64,000 bases of DNA from JALORV01 sp963707445 (lineage in GTDB: Bacteria > Pseudomonadota > Gammaproteobacteria > Burkholderiales > Burkholderiaceae_F). Below, piece after piece: positions 1 to 8,403 of the stretch. The position numbers were made by a program, and so were the translations under genes. How positions within the stretch are numbered: position 1 is the first letter of the stretch; every line of letters starts with the position of its first letter. Where the stretch lies: assembly GCA_963707445.1 (NCBI GenBank), contig CAVPPW010000013.1, positions 124,001 through 188,000 of the forward strand, written 5' to 3'. Below the pieces are notes generated by a model. The model searched no databases and was not told the origin of the DNA. It saw nothing but the letters and a program-made list of their open reading frames with translations.

Positions 1-1
1 G

Positions 2-1543
2 CAGATCACGCGTGTGGTGCTCGTGCTCGACGACATGGACAAGGCGGGCCTGGCGACGCTTAGGGAGATGGCGGCGGCGGTCGAGCGGGTCCGCGGAGCC
101 GGCAAGCCGGTCGTGGCCTGGGCCGAGTCATACACGCAGGGACAGTACTTTCTCGCCTCCCACGCCGACGAGGTCTATCTGCATCCGTCGGGCGCGCTGC
201 TGTTGCGGGGCATTGGTGGAAGCCGCGGCTACTACAAGGACCTGCTCGAAAAGGTTGGCGTGAAGGTCAATACCTTCCAGGCCGGTCGCTACAAGAGCTT
301 CGGTGAACCGTTTACCCGCACCGGCCCGTCGCCCGAAGCGCAGGAGGCGGAGGCCTACCTGCTGAACGGACTGTGGTCCACCTGGCTCGCCGACGTCGAG
401 CGCGCGCGCAAGCTCAAGCCGGGGACGGTGATGGCAGCCCTCAACGATCTGCCGCAGCGGCTGCAGGCAACCGGCGGTGACATTGCCGGCCTCGCGCTGA
501 AGGAAAAAATGGTCGACGGCCTGCTGCGCCGGGATGAGTTCAGGGCGCTGATGATCGACCGTGGTGCGCCCCGCAGTGAGCAGGACGCCGCCACGTTTCG
601 GCAGATTTCGATGTATCCGTATCTACGGTATGTGTCCAAGCCGGCGCTCGGCGATGCGGTCGGCGTGGTCGTGACCCAGGGCGAGATCGTCGACGGCGAT
701 GCCCGCAAGGGCACCGTCGGCGCCCGCGCGGCAGCCGAGCTGATTCAGCGCGCGCGTGAGGACAGTGCGATCAAGGCGCTAGTGGTACGGATCGACTCGC
801 CGGGCGGAAGCGCGTTCGCGTCGGAACTGATCCGCGAGCAGCTCGACCTGACGCGCAAGGCCGGCAAGCCGGTGGTGGTCTCGATGGGTGACGTGGCCGC
901 CTCCGGCGGCTACTGGATCGCGATGGGCGGCGACGAGGTCCTTGCCGATGCGGCGACGATCACCGGATCGATCGGTGTTTTCGCGCTGGTGCCGACCTTT
1001 GCCGGCACGATGGAAAAGCTCGGAGTCCAAAACGTTTCCAACGGGACCACCTGGGTCGCGGATGCCACCAATCTCGCCCGGCCGCTCGATAAGCGGCTCG
1101 CAGAGGTGGTCGATCTCGGCATCGGTCACACCTATCGCGAGTTTCTCGAGATCGTCGCGGCCAACCGCAAATCCACGCCGGAGAAGGTCAATGAAGTCGC
1201 GCAAGGTCGCGTCTGGACCGGGACCCAGGCCAAGGAGCGCAGTCTGGTCGATGGCCTCGGCGGCCTCAACGAGTCGGTGAAGGCCGCGGCTCGTCGAGCG
1301 GGCCTGCCCGACGGCGCGCGGGTGCAGTACGTCGAACCCGAGCGGCGCGGTCTCGACCGGTACCTGTCGTTCTTTATGGGCCAGCTCGGCGCTGCATTGC
1401 GGGACGACCTCGGTTGGGACGGACTGGCACGGACGCTGGCCGAGTCGCTCCCGGCGCCGGCGCCGCGGCAGCTAGGGCTTCTGCTCGAGGCTCGCGAACA
1501 TCCGACCCGGGCGCTCGCCTATTGTTTTTGCGATCTGCGCTGA
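2..1543 (+). CDS. sppA: Signal peptide peptidase SppA, 67 kDa type (5' end missing)
   Basis: Inner-membrane serine protease of family S49 that degrades cleaved signal peptides. The window opens inside the gene, so the N-terminal membrane anchor is absent; the frame is open from base 2. Both tandem S49 domains are visible. The general-base lysine lies in the YKS motif of the N-terminal domain (AAG at 293-295), and the nucleophilic serine in the VAASGG motif of the C-terminal domain (TCC at 902-904), as in E. coli SppA. The gene has no frameshift and ends with TGA. Family identity is secure; only the start is unknown. Confidence 0.95.
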   Translation, partial: QITRVVLVLDDMDKAGLATLREMAAAVERVRGAGKPVVAWAESYTQGQYFLASHADEVYLHPSGALLLRGIGGSRGYYKDLLEKVGVKVNTFQAGRYKSFGEPFTRTGPSPEAQEAEAYLLNGLWSTWLADVERARKLKPGTVMAALNDLPQRLQATGGDIAGLALKEKMVDGLLRRDEFRALMIDRGAPRSEQDAATFRQISMYPYLRYVSKPALGDAVGVVVTQGEIVDGDARKGTVGARAAAELIQRAREDSAIKALVVRIDSPGGSAFASELIREQLDLTRKAGKPVVVSMGDVAASGGYWIAMGGDEVLADAATITGSIGVFALVPTFAGTMEKLGVQNVSNGTTWVADATNLARPLDKRLAEVVDLGIGHTYREFLEIVAANRKSTPEKVNEVAQGRVWTGTQAKERSLVDGLGGLNESVKAAARRAGLPDGARVQYVEPERRGLDRYLSFFMGQLGAALRDDLGWDGLARTLAESLPAPAPRQLGLLLEAREHPTRALAYCFCDLR

Positions 1544-1682
1544 TTCGATCGATCGGTAAGGCGCCCGCGAAGGCGTCAATTTAAGCGGTCGTGCACCTGC
1601 CGGTCATCCGGAAGAGTGTTCGCGGCTGCGGCTTTCCGGGGTAGTATGCCTTCACGTCTGGGTCGTCCGGACCCTCGTCGAC

Positions 1683-2291
1683 ATGCCACCCGCCATGGAA
1701 ACCCCGAGTCCGACCGGCGCGCGCAAGCCGGGCGCGCGCAAGCTGCAGATTCTGCAGACGCTCGCGACGATGCTTGAAGACCCGAAAGGGGAAAAGGTCA
1801 CTACCGCTGCGCTGGCGGCGCGCCTCGGCGTGTCGGAGGCCGCGCTGTACCGCCACTTCGCCAGCAAGGCCCAGATGTTCGAAGGGCTGATCGAGTTCAT
1901 CGAGACCACAGTGTTCGGCCTGATCAACGAGATCAGCGCGCGTGAAACCTCTGGCCTCCGTCAGGTGCGCTCGATCATCGCGATGCTGCTGGAGTTCGCG
2001 CAGACCAACAAGGGCATGACGCGCGTGCTGATCGGTGACGCTCTTGTCAATGAGAATGAGCGGCTGCAGGAGCGCATCAACCAGCTGATCGAGCGCATCG
2101 AGGCGTCGCTGAAGCAGAGCTTCCGCGTGGCGGCGACCGAAGGCGAACTCGCCGACGGCTTCGACTCAAGCGCGCGCGCCGCCCTGATCGTCGCGTTTGT
2201 CGTCGGTCGCTGGCACCGCTTCGCAAAGAGCGGTTTCCGCAAGGCGCCGGCCGAAACGCTCGAAGCGCAGTTGCCGGCCCTGGTCGCCTAG
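1683..2291 (+). CDS. slmA: Nucleoid occlusion factor SlmA (TetR family)
   Basis: A TetR-fold DNA-binding protein that blocks FtsZ ring assembly over the nucleoid. The 202-residue product has the helix-turn-helix at about residues 40-63 (LGVSEAALYRHF core, typical of SlmA) and an all-helical C-terminal dimerisation domain. The RLGVSEAALYRHFASKAQMF region and the overall length match SlmA better than ordinary TetR repressors. Start is ATG at 1683; a second ATG four codons on is possible. It is monocistronic, 140 bp after sppA, with a TAGTAT box near 1641 that could be its -10. It converges with moeB. Confidence 0.9.
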   Translation: MPPAMETPSPTGARKPGARKLQILQTLATMLEDPKGEKVTTAALAARLGVSEAALYRHFASKAQMFEGLIEFIETTVFGLINEISARETSGLRQVRSIIAMLLEFAQTNKGMTRVLIGDALVNENERLQERINQLIERIEASLKQSFRVAATEGELADGFDSSARAALIVAFVVGRWHRFAKSGFRKAPAETLEAQLPALVA

Positions 2292-2408
2292 GCTTCCGCG
2301 GCCGGCAATGGCCGTCGCTGCCCCGCCAGCACCAGGGCGGTGCCGGTCAACACGCCAGTCCGGATGCAGCGACAATCATGCCGCCGCAGTCGGCGGCGAG
2401 CAGCACGA

Positions 2409-3182
2409 TCAGCAGGACGTGTCGTGCACCATGCGCTCATCGCTGAGCGCAGACCGGACAGGCGGGTCACGCGGCACACGCACCGCGTGCCACTGCATCG
2501 CAAGCGCATCGAGCATCAGCAACCGACCGACCAGTGCGGTCCCCGCGTCGGCGGCGAGCTTCAGCGCCTCGGCTGCCTGCATCGTGCCGATGATTCCCGT
2601 CAGCGGCGCAAACACGCCCATGACCGAGCACAGTTCGTCCTCGCCATCGCCCGGCGGAAAGAGGCACGCGTAGCAGGGCGAGTCGTCTCGCCTGACGTCG
2701 AACGATGCAATCTGCCCGTCGAAGCGGATGGCGGCACCAGATACGAGCGGCCGGCGGTGCTTGACACAGGCGCGGTTGAGCGCGTGGCGCGTGGCGAAGT
2801 TATCGGAGCAGTCGAGCACGACGGTCGCCTGCGCCGCGAGCGCGTCCAGCGCCGCATCGTCGGCGCGCTGGCCGACGGCGACCACGCGGACCTCGGGGTT
2901 CAGCGCCGCGAGCGTGGTGCGGCCGGACTCCGCTTTCGCGATGCCGATGCGCTCGGTGGTGTGCAGAATCTGACGCTGCAGGTTGGTGAGGTCGACACGG
3001 TCTCCATCGACCACCGTTAGTGTGCCGACCCCGGCCGATGCCAGATAGAAAGCTGCCGGTGAACCCAGCCCGCCCGCCCCGATGACGAGCATGTGCGCCG
3101 CGCGCAGTCTTTCCTGGCCTTCGACGCCGATCTCGTTCAGCAGGATATGGCGCGAATAGCGCAGCAACTGGTTATCGTCCAC
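2409..3182 (-). CDS. moeB: Molybdopterin-synthase adenylyltransferase MoeB (ThiF/HesA family)
   Basis: Adenylates the C-terminal glycine of a ubiquitin-like sulfur carrier (MoaD, or ThiS for ThiF). The nucleotide-binding GAGGLGS motif starts near residue 36, and the first zinc CxxC (PCYACLF) is near residue 173. The open frame runs to 2409 but its last 20 residues do not look like MoeB. In another frame the sequence reads RDP then CPVCAQR and a stop at 2437, which supplies the second zinc CxxC and gives 247 residues, close to the E. coli length. I infer two surplus bases near 2455-2470, so the true end is probably 2437. MoeB versus ThiF is a close call. Confidence 0.85.
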   Translation of the reverse strand: MDDNQLLRYSRHILLNEIGVEGQERLRAAHMLVIGAGGLGSPAAFYLASAGVGTLTVVDGDRVDLTNLQRQILHTTERIGIAKAESGRTTLAALNPEVRVVAVGQRADDAALDALAAQATVVLDCSDNFATRHALNRACVKHRRPLVSGAAIRFDGQIASFDVRRDDSPCYACLFPPGDGEDELCSVMGVFAPLTGIIGTMQAAEALKLAADAGTALVGRLLMLDALAMQWHAVRVPRDPPVRSALSDERMVHDTSC

Positions 3183-3332
3183 GGCGGAAAGACTATCCCA
3201 GAATCCGCAACGCCAACGCCAACAGCGGCGTTCGATGCATGCGGCCGTTAGGAGTCACAGCGGAAGTGACAGTGCTGAGGCTCGGCCCACGCTTAGGTCG
3301 TGCAAAGACGACGCGATTCGTCCGCTCCCAAA

Positions 3333-3359
3333 AGAAAGGGCCGCTACGCGGCCCTTTCT
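3333..3359 (-). terminator. Rho-independent terminator after ctpA
   Basis: A perfect 12-bp inverted repeat (AGAAAGGGCCGC / GCGGCCCTTTCT) with a 3-base loop lies 17 bp beyond the ctpA stop. On the minus strand it is followed by a short T run, as expected for the end of a gpmA-envC-ctpA transcript. It also separates that unit from moeB. Confidence 0.8.
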
Positions 3360-3376
3360 CGTGAGATGCCTCGTGC

Positions 3377-4819
3377 TTAGCGCGGCGCCTTGGCGACGTT
3401 TTCGGCCTTGGGCTTGGCCGTCTCGACCGGCTTGCCCTTGAGCGCGTTCAAGGCCTGCTGCAATTGATAATCATCGGTGCTGCCGAATTCGTAGCGTCGC
3501 GTTGGTGCCGCCTTTTCCGCTGGCGCGTCAACTGGAGCAGGCTGCGTCGTCGCACCCGGCGGAGTGGTGGCTTTGCGCGCGGCATCCTCGGCCTTGCTGG
3601 CCTCGAGATGGCGCATCAGATCCGCCTCGCGCACGTTGAATCCCGAGAAATTGCCTTCCGGTGTGTCCTCGACGGCGAGATCCGGAACGATGCCCTTGGC
3701 CTGGATCGAGCGACCGTTAGGGGTGAAGTAGCGCGCGGTCGTCAGCTTGATGGCTGCCGGACCTTCACCTTCGAGCCGCAGCGGAATGATGGTCTGCACC
3801 GAGCCCTTGCCGAAGGTCTGCGTACCGATCACGCTGGCACGCTTGTGATCCTGCAGCGCGCCGGCAACGATCTCGGACGCCGACGCCGAAGCGCCGTTGA
3901 CCAGGACGACCATCGGCACGCTCTTGATCTGCGGCGGCAGCTTCTGCAGCACGTCCTCGCCGCGGCCGCGCAGGTAGTCCTCGGGTGACGCGACGAAGCG
4001 GCGGCGGGAGTCCTCATTGCGTCCGTCGGTGGAAACGACCAGCGCGCGCGGCGGCAGGAAGGCCGCCGAGACGCCGACCGCCGAGTGCAGCAGGCCGCCC
4101 GGGTCATTGCGCAGATCGAGCACGAGGCCCTTCAGCGGCGCCTGCTTGTAGAGTTCGCCGACCTGGCGGACCAAGTCATCTACGGTGCGCTCCTGGAACT
4201 GGGCGATGCGGATGAAAGCGTAGCCCGGCTCGATCATCTTCGCGCGCACCGACTGCACGCGGATCACGTCGCGCATCAGCTTGAACTCGAGCGGCTTGTC
4301 CTCGCCCTTGCGCGCGACTGACAGGGTGATCGAAGTGCGCGGCTTGCCGCGCATCAGCTTGACTGCTTCAGGCAGCGTCATGCCGCGGGTCAGCTTGTCG
4401 TCGATCTTGATGATCAGGTCGCCGGCCTTGACCCCGGCGCGGGCGGCCGGCGTGTCGTCGATCGGTGCGATCACTTTGATCACGCCGTCTTCGGCGCCGA
4501 CCTCAATGCCCAGTCCGCCGAATTCGCCCTGCGTGCTGGACTGCATGTCCTTGAATGCGTCTGCGTCGAGGAAAGCCGAATGCGGATCGAGCCCCGAGAG
4601 CATCCCGGAGATCGCCTCCTGCATTAGCTTCTTGTCGTCGACCGGCTCGACGTAGTTCTGCTTGACCGCGCCGAAGACCTCGGTGAACTGACGGATTTCC
4701 TCCAGCGGAATTTGGCCGCGGTTGTCGCGGAACGCGTACGCGGAAATTCCGAGGCTGACCAGGACGCCGGCGATGACGCCAGTCCCAATGAGCCCAACAC
4801 TGCGAAGCCTGCCAGCCAT
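3377..4819 (-). CDS. ctpA: Carboxy-terminal processing protease CtpA (S41 family)
   Basis: A periplasmic serine protease anchored by an N-terminal membrane segment (residues about 8-28). Domain order is anchor, PDZ domain (about residues 85-175, with GLGIEV and AGVKAGDLI elements) and an S41 catalytic core. The nucleophile lies in NGASASASEIVAGAL and the general-base lysine in GTQTFGKGSVQ. The alanine/proline/lysine-rich tail after about residue 400 is low-complexity. The product has 480 residues, usual for the family. It lies 51 bp downstream of envC, so the two are probably co-transcribed. No frameshift. Confidence 0.93.
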   Translation of the reverse strand: MAGRLRSVGLIGTGVIAGVLVSLGISAYAFRDNRGQIPLEEIRQFTEVFGAVKQNYVEPVDDKKLMQEAISGMLSGLDPHSAFLDADAFKDMQSSTQGEFGGLGIEVGAEDGVIKVIAPIDDTPAARAGVKAGDLIIKIDDKLTRGMTLPEAVKLMRGKPRTSITLSVARKGEDKPLEFKLMRDVIRVQSVRAKMIEPGYAFIRIAQFQERTVDDLVRQVGELYKQAPLKGLVLDLRNDPGGLLHSAVGVSAAFLPPRALVVSTDGRNEDSRRRFVASPEDYLRGRGEDVLQKLPPQIKSVPMVVLVNGASASASEIVAGALQDHKRASVIGTQTFGKGSVQTIIPLRLEGEGPAAIKLTTARYFTPNGRSIQAKGIVPDLAVEDTPEGNFSGFNVREADLMRHLEASKAEDAARKATTPPGATTQPAPVDAPAEKAAPTRRYEFGSTDDYQLQQALNALKGKPVETAKPKAENVAKAPR

Positions 4820-4870
4820 TTCACCTCCGGGAGCGGGACGCGAACTTAAGTCGCGATCCTTAAGGCCACC

Positions 4871-6235
4871 TTAGCGCGCCGCAACCCAGGTAAGCGGGTC
4901 AAAAGGGCGGCCCTGGAAACGTAGTTCGAAGTATAGGCCGGGGGCCTCGTTGCCACCCGTATTTCCGACCGACGCTACGACTTCTCCGACAGCAACCTTA
5001 TCGCCAACGTTCCGCAGTAGCGCCTCATTATTTCCGTAGATCGAAAGGTAACCCTCGCCATGGTCGATCACCAGCAGGTTGCCGAAACCGCGCAGCCAGT
5101 CGGCGAAGACGATCTGACCGTCGCCAACGGACCTGACGTCGGCGCCCTCGGCCGCACGGATGAAGATGCCTTTCGACGACGGCAGTCCGCCATCGCCCGT
5201 GCGCGGCGCACCGAACCGAGCTGCGATGCTGCCTTGAACCGGAAGTGCCAGCCTACCGCGCTGCTGCGCAAAGCCCGTGCCCACTACGGCGACGGATGGC
5301 GGCGGCGCGCCACCAGGTTTCGGTGTCTTCGCTGGGTGGGCCGCGCGGGCCGACTCGCGCTCGGCGCGCTGCCGGGCCGCTTCTTCCTTGCGACGCTGCT
5401 CCGCCAGCAGCGCCGTGATGCGATCGATGAGTGTCGACAGTCGCGCGTCGTCGCGCTCGAGCCTTGCGATCGACTGCCGCTGACCTTCAGCCTGCTTGGC
5501 AAGCTGGTCCAGAGTTCGCTTCCGCTGCTGTTGTTCCTGTCGCAGCAATTGCCTGTTTCCGGACTCATCTTCCTCGATAAGAGCAAGTTCTGAGCGCTTC
5601 TGCTCCGATTGTTGCTGAAGATCCGCAAGTTCCGCACGCCGCATCTGGAGCTGGCCGACCGACTCCTGCGCATGTCGGCCGAGGTAGGCGAGGTACTGCT
5701 CATCGCGACTCAGCGCATTCGGATCATCGCCTTCGACCAGCAGGTGCAGAGGGTCGCGCAATGTGAGCCGCTGCATCTGGCGGAGCAGCGCGTCGCGGCG
5801 CTGCTGCTGCTCGTCCTGGCGGCTCGACGCGTCATGTTCACGCGCCGCAAGCGCAGCGATCTGCCGTTCCACCCGCTGGCGCTCGGCGCCGAGTTCTCGT
5901 AGTCGTCGACTAACGTTCGAGATTGCGATCTCGGCCTTTGCCAGTGCGTCGGTGGTTGTGGAGCGTGTGGTCTCAGTCGCGGCCAGTTGGCGTTTCAATT
6001 TGCCCAGTTCGAGCTGCAACGCTTGTTGTTCGCGGCGCAGTTCGCTTTGCTGCTTTTGGGGATCCGACGCTTTCGCGGGCGCACTCGGCTTGGTCGCAAC
6101 TCCCGGCTTCGATGCGGCGGCGCCGGGCGGTGCCGGCGCCGGCTTGCGATCGTCGGCGGCGTGCGTCGAGAGCGGAGCGAACATGCTCGAGAAAAGTGCG
6201 AGCGCCGCCAGGCGCCGGGCGCGTGTTGCGCTCAA
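4871..6235 (-). CDS. envC: Murein hydrolase activator EnvC (coiled coil plus degenerate LytM/M23)
   Basis: A periplasmic activator of N-acetylmuramyl-L-alanine amidases during septum splitting; in E. coli it is controlled by FtsEX. The 454-residue protein has a signal peptide (about 1-26), a Pro/Ala/Lys-rich linker, a long coiled coil (about 60-290, rich in Q, R and E) and a C-terminal LytM domain from about 330. The metal ligands of active M23 peptidases are missing: the HxxxD position reads SSKGIFI and the HxH position reads LYFELRF. That is the pattern of a regulatory EnvC rather than an active endopeptidase. Its ATG overlaps the gpmA stop (ATGA). Confidence 0.88.
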   Translation of the reverse strand: MSATRARRLAALALFSSMFAPLSTHAADDRKPAPAPPGAAASKPGVATKPSAPAKASDPQKQQSELRREQQALQLELGKLKRQLAATETTRSTTTDALAKAEIAISNVSRRLRELGAERQRVERQIAALAAREHDASSRQDEQQQRRDALLRQMQRLTLRDPLHLLVEGDDPNALSRDEQYLAYLGRHAQESVGQLQMRRAELADLQQQSEQKRSELALIEEDESGNRQLLRQEQQQRKRTLDQLAKQAEGQRQSIARLERDDARLSTLIDRITALLAEQRRKEEAARQRAERESARAAHPAKTPKPGGAPPPSVAVVGTGFAQQRGRLALPVQGSIAARFGAPRTGDGGLPSSKGIFIRAAEGADVRSVGDGQIVFADWLRGFGNLLVIDHGEGYLSIYGNNEALLRNVGDKVAVGEVVASVGNTGGNEAPGLYFELRFQGRPFDPLTWVAAR

Positions 6236-6987
6236 GCGCCCGGCCGGGACTTGCCCTGTGCGGCGACCGCAGCCGTCGCGCGCGCGATCTCCTCGGCATC
6301 ACCCAGGTAGTAATGACGCAGCGGCTTCAGGTCGGCGTCGAGTTCGTAAACCAGCGGCCTCGCCGTCGGAACGTTGAGTCCGACGATGTCGTCGTCAGAA
6401 ATATCGTCGAGATACTTGATCAGCGCGCGCAACGAGTTGCCGTGTGCCGCGACGATGACTCGACGACCGCGCTGTATCGCAGGGGCAATCGAATCCTTCC
6501 AAAATGGCAGCACGCGTGCGACGGTGTCGCGCAGAGACTCCGTTGCGGGGATGTCGGAGGGCGCAAGGTGCCGGTAGCGCGGTTCGCGTCCCGCCGAGCG
6601 CGGATCATCCGGGCTCAGCGGGTCCGGCGCCACAGCGTAGGCGCGCCGCCAGATGTGGACCTGCTGCTCGCCGAAGCGCGCCGCAGTCTCGGCCTTGTTC
6701 AGACCCTGCAGCGCGCCGTAATGACGCTCGTTCAAACGCCAGCTGTGCACGACCGGCAGCCACATCCGATCCATCACGTCCAGCGCGATCCAGAGCGTCC
6801 GGATCGCACGCCTAAGCACCGAGGTGTACGCGATGTCGAAATCGTAGCCTTCGTCGCGAAGGAGCTCGCCGGCGGCGCGCGCTTCCTTGCAGCCATTTTC
6901 GGTCAGATCGACGTCAGTCCATCCGGTGAAACGGTTTTCGAGGTTCCACTGGCTCTCGCCATGGCGCAGCAGTACGAGTTTGTACAT
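6232..6987 (-). CDS. gpmA: 2,3-bisphosphoglycerate-dependent phosphoglycerate mutase
   Basis: Interconverts 3- and 2-phosphoglycerate in glycolysis and gluconeogenesis. The catalytic phospho-histidine is in the N-terminal LLRHGESQWN motif, and the second active-site histidine is in AAHGNSLRAL. The KLNERHYGALQGLNK-type segment (here RLNERHYGALQGLNK) is diagnostic. It is 251 residues, the usual length. It is the first gene of a minus-strand unit with envC and ctpA, overlapping envC by four bases, and it diverges from the rhodanese gene. Confidence 0.96.
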   Translation of the reverse strand: MYKLVLLRHGESQWNLENRFTGWTDVDLTENGCKEARAAGELLRDEGYDFDIAYTSVLRRAIRTLWIALDVMDRMWLPVVHSWRLNERHYGALQGLNKAETAARFGEQQVHIWRRAYAVAPDPLSPDDPRSAGREPRYRHLAPSDIPATESLRDTVARVLPFWKDSIAPAIQRGRRVIVAAHGNSLRALIKYLDDISDDDIVGLNVPTARPLVYELDADLKPLRHYYLGDAEEIARATAAVAAQGKSRPGA

Positions 6988-7017
6988 AGTCAGACCGGGT
7001 TCGGCAGGTGCCTATTC

Positions 7018-7023
7018 TATAAT
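7018..7023 (+). promoter_or_regulatory. Candidate -10 box upstream of the rhodanese gene
   Basis: A perfect TATAAT lies in the 167-bp divergent region between gpmA and the rhodanese gene, oriented to the right. I see no convincing -35 hexamer at 16-18 bp. It could drive rhodanese-grxC-secB-gpsA. Confidence 0.4.
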
Positions 7024-7154
7024 TCACAGCTTTTCCGACCGCCGTTTCCGCCCTCCACGCATCCCGCTTCATTTGCATCCGCAGTTCGGACCGCCAGAGG
7101 CCGGTCGGGTCGGCGAGCGAGAAGCGATATGCCGAGCAACCTTCCGGACCTTCC

Positions 7155-7556
7155 GTGCAGTTCTTCATCGACAACATTGTTCTGATCGCCGTCGCATTCG
7201 CCAGCGGCGCAATGCTCGTCTGGCCGCTGATCCGCAGCCGCGCGGGCGGCCCGACACTCACCACGCTGCAGGCGACGCAACTGATCAACACGCGCAATCC
7301 CCAGATCGTCGACCTGCGCAACGCGGAGGACTTCACCAAGGGATCGCTGCCCAACGCGCGCAATCTGCCGTCCGACAAGCTCACGACCCGGCTCGCCGAA
7401 CTGAAGAAAGACAAGCCGGTCCTGCTCATCTGTGCGACCGGCACGGCGGCCGGACGAATCGCGGCGATGCTGCGCAGCCAGGGATTTGCAGAGGTCTTCG
7501 TCCTCGGCGGCGGCCTTGCGGCGTGGCGTGAGGCCGGCCTGCCGCTGCGCAGCTGA
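7155..7556 (+). CDS. Membrane-anchored rhodanese-domain protein
   Basis: A single-domain rhodanese of 133 residues with one N-terminal transmembrane helix (about residues 6-28) and the catalytic domain facing one side of the membrane. The active-site cysteine is in the loop LLICATGTAAGR, so sulfurtransferase chemistry is plausible. The start is GTG at 7155. The same gene stands before grxC and secB in many Burkholderiales; its substrate is unknown. Confidence 0.88.
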   Translation: MQFFIDNIVLIAVAFASGAMLVWPLIRSRAGGPTLTTLQATQLINTRNPQIVDLRNAEDFTKGSLPNARNLPSDKLTTRLAELKKDKPVLLICATGTAAGRIAAMLRSQGFAEVFVLGGGLAAWREAGLPLRS

Positions 7557-7572
7557 TGATGCGGCAATCGGC

Positions 7573-7830
7573 ATGAACGCAGTCTTGATGTACAGCTCGG
7601 GCGTATGCCCGTACTGCCAGCGCGCCGAAGCTCTGCTGAAGGCGCGCGGCGTCGAGTCGATCGAGAAGGTGCGCATCGATCTCGATCCGGTCCGGCGCGA
7701 CGAGATGATCGCGCGCACTGGCCGACGCACGGTGCCGCAGATCTTCATCGGCAGCACCCATGTCGGCGGCTTCGACGAGCTGTCGGCACTCGATCGCGAA
7801 GGCAAGCTGACGCCTCTGCTCTCTGACTAA
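7573..7830 (+). CDS. grxC: Glutaredoxin 3
   Basis: An 85-residue monothiol/dithiol exchange protein with the classic CPYC active site near residue 12, a cis-proline TVPQIFI motif and a GGFDEL glutathione-binding segment. I chose ATG at 7573; an upstream open frame exists but carries no glutaredoxin sequence. It follows the rhodanese gene by 16 bp and precedes secB, a conserved set in Proteobacteria. Confidence 0.95.
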   Translation: MNAVLMYSSGVCPYCQRAEALLKARGVESIEKVRIDLDPVRRDEMIARTGRRTVPQIFIGSTHVGGFDELSALDREGKLTPLLSD

Positions 7831-7883
7831 CCATTTCAACCCGCGCCGATGCGGTTCAGCCGCCGGACAGACCAGGACGACCC

Positions 7884-8396
7884 ATGACCGACACTTCCCC
7901 CGCCGCAGCAGCGCCAAATCAGCCAGTGTTCCAGATTCAACGCATCTATCTGAAGGACGCGTCACTGGAGATGCCGAACGCGCCGTCGATCTTCCTCGAA
8001 AGCGAGAACCCGAAGGTCGATGTGCAGCTCGAAGTGTCTGACTCTCCTGTCATCGAGGCGCTGCACGAAGTGGTCGTACGCGTGACCGTGACGGCGAAGG
8101 TCAAGGACAAGGTGCTTTTCCTCGTCGAAGGCAAGCAGGCCGGCATCTTCGAGATACGCAACGTGCCGGCCGAGCAGAAGACGGGAGTGATCGGCATCGT
8201 CTGTCCCGGCATCGTCTATCCATACCTGCGCGCCAATATCGCCGATCTGATCACGCGCACGGGCTTGCCTCCGATCAACCTCGCGGAAATCAACTTCGAG
8301 GCGTTCTTTCAGCAGCGGATGGCTGCGGTCGCGCAGCAGCGCGCGCAGGCGGTCGCTGCACCTGCGGCCAACGGCAACGGCGCGGCGAACGCCTGA
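7884..8396 (+). CDS. secB: Protein-export chaperone SecB
   Basis: A cytosolic tetrameric chaperone that holds precursor proteins unfolded and delivers them to SecA. The 170-residue sequence contains the core FQIQRIYLKDASLEMPNAP, the FEIRNV segment and the VYPYLRANIADL helix typical of SecB. The final 25 residues form an Ala/Asn-rich tail. It lies 53 bp after grxC and 7 bp before gpsA, in an operon-like arrangement. Confidence 0.96.
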   Translation: MTDTSPAAAAPNQPVFQIQRIYLKDASLEMPNAPSIFLESENPKVDVQLEVSDSPVIEALHEVVVRVTVTAKVKDKVLFLVEGKQAGIFEIRNVPAEQKTGVIGIVCPGIVYPYLRANIADLITRTGLPPINLAEINFEAFFQQRMAAVAQQRAQAVAAPAANGNGAANA

Positions 8397-8403
8397 GGAT
8401 CCG

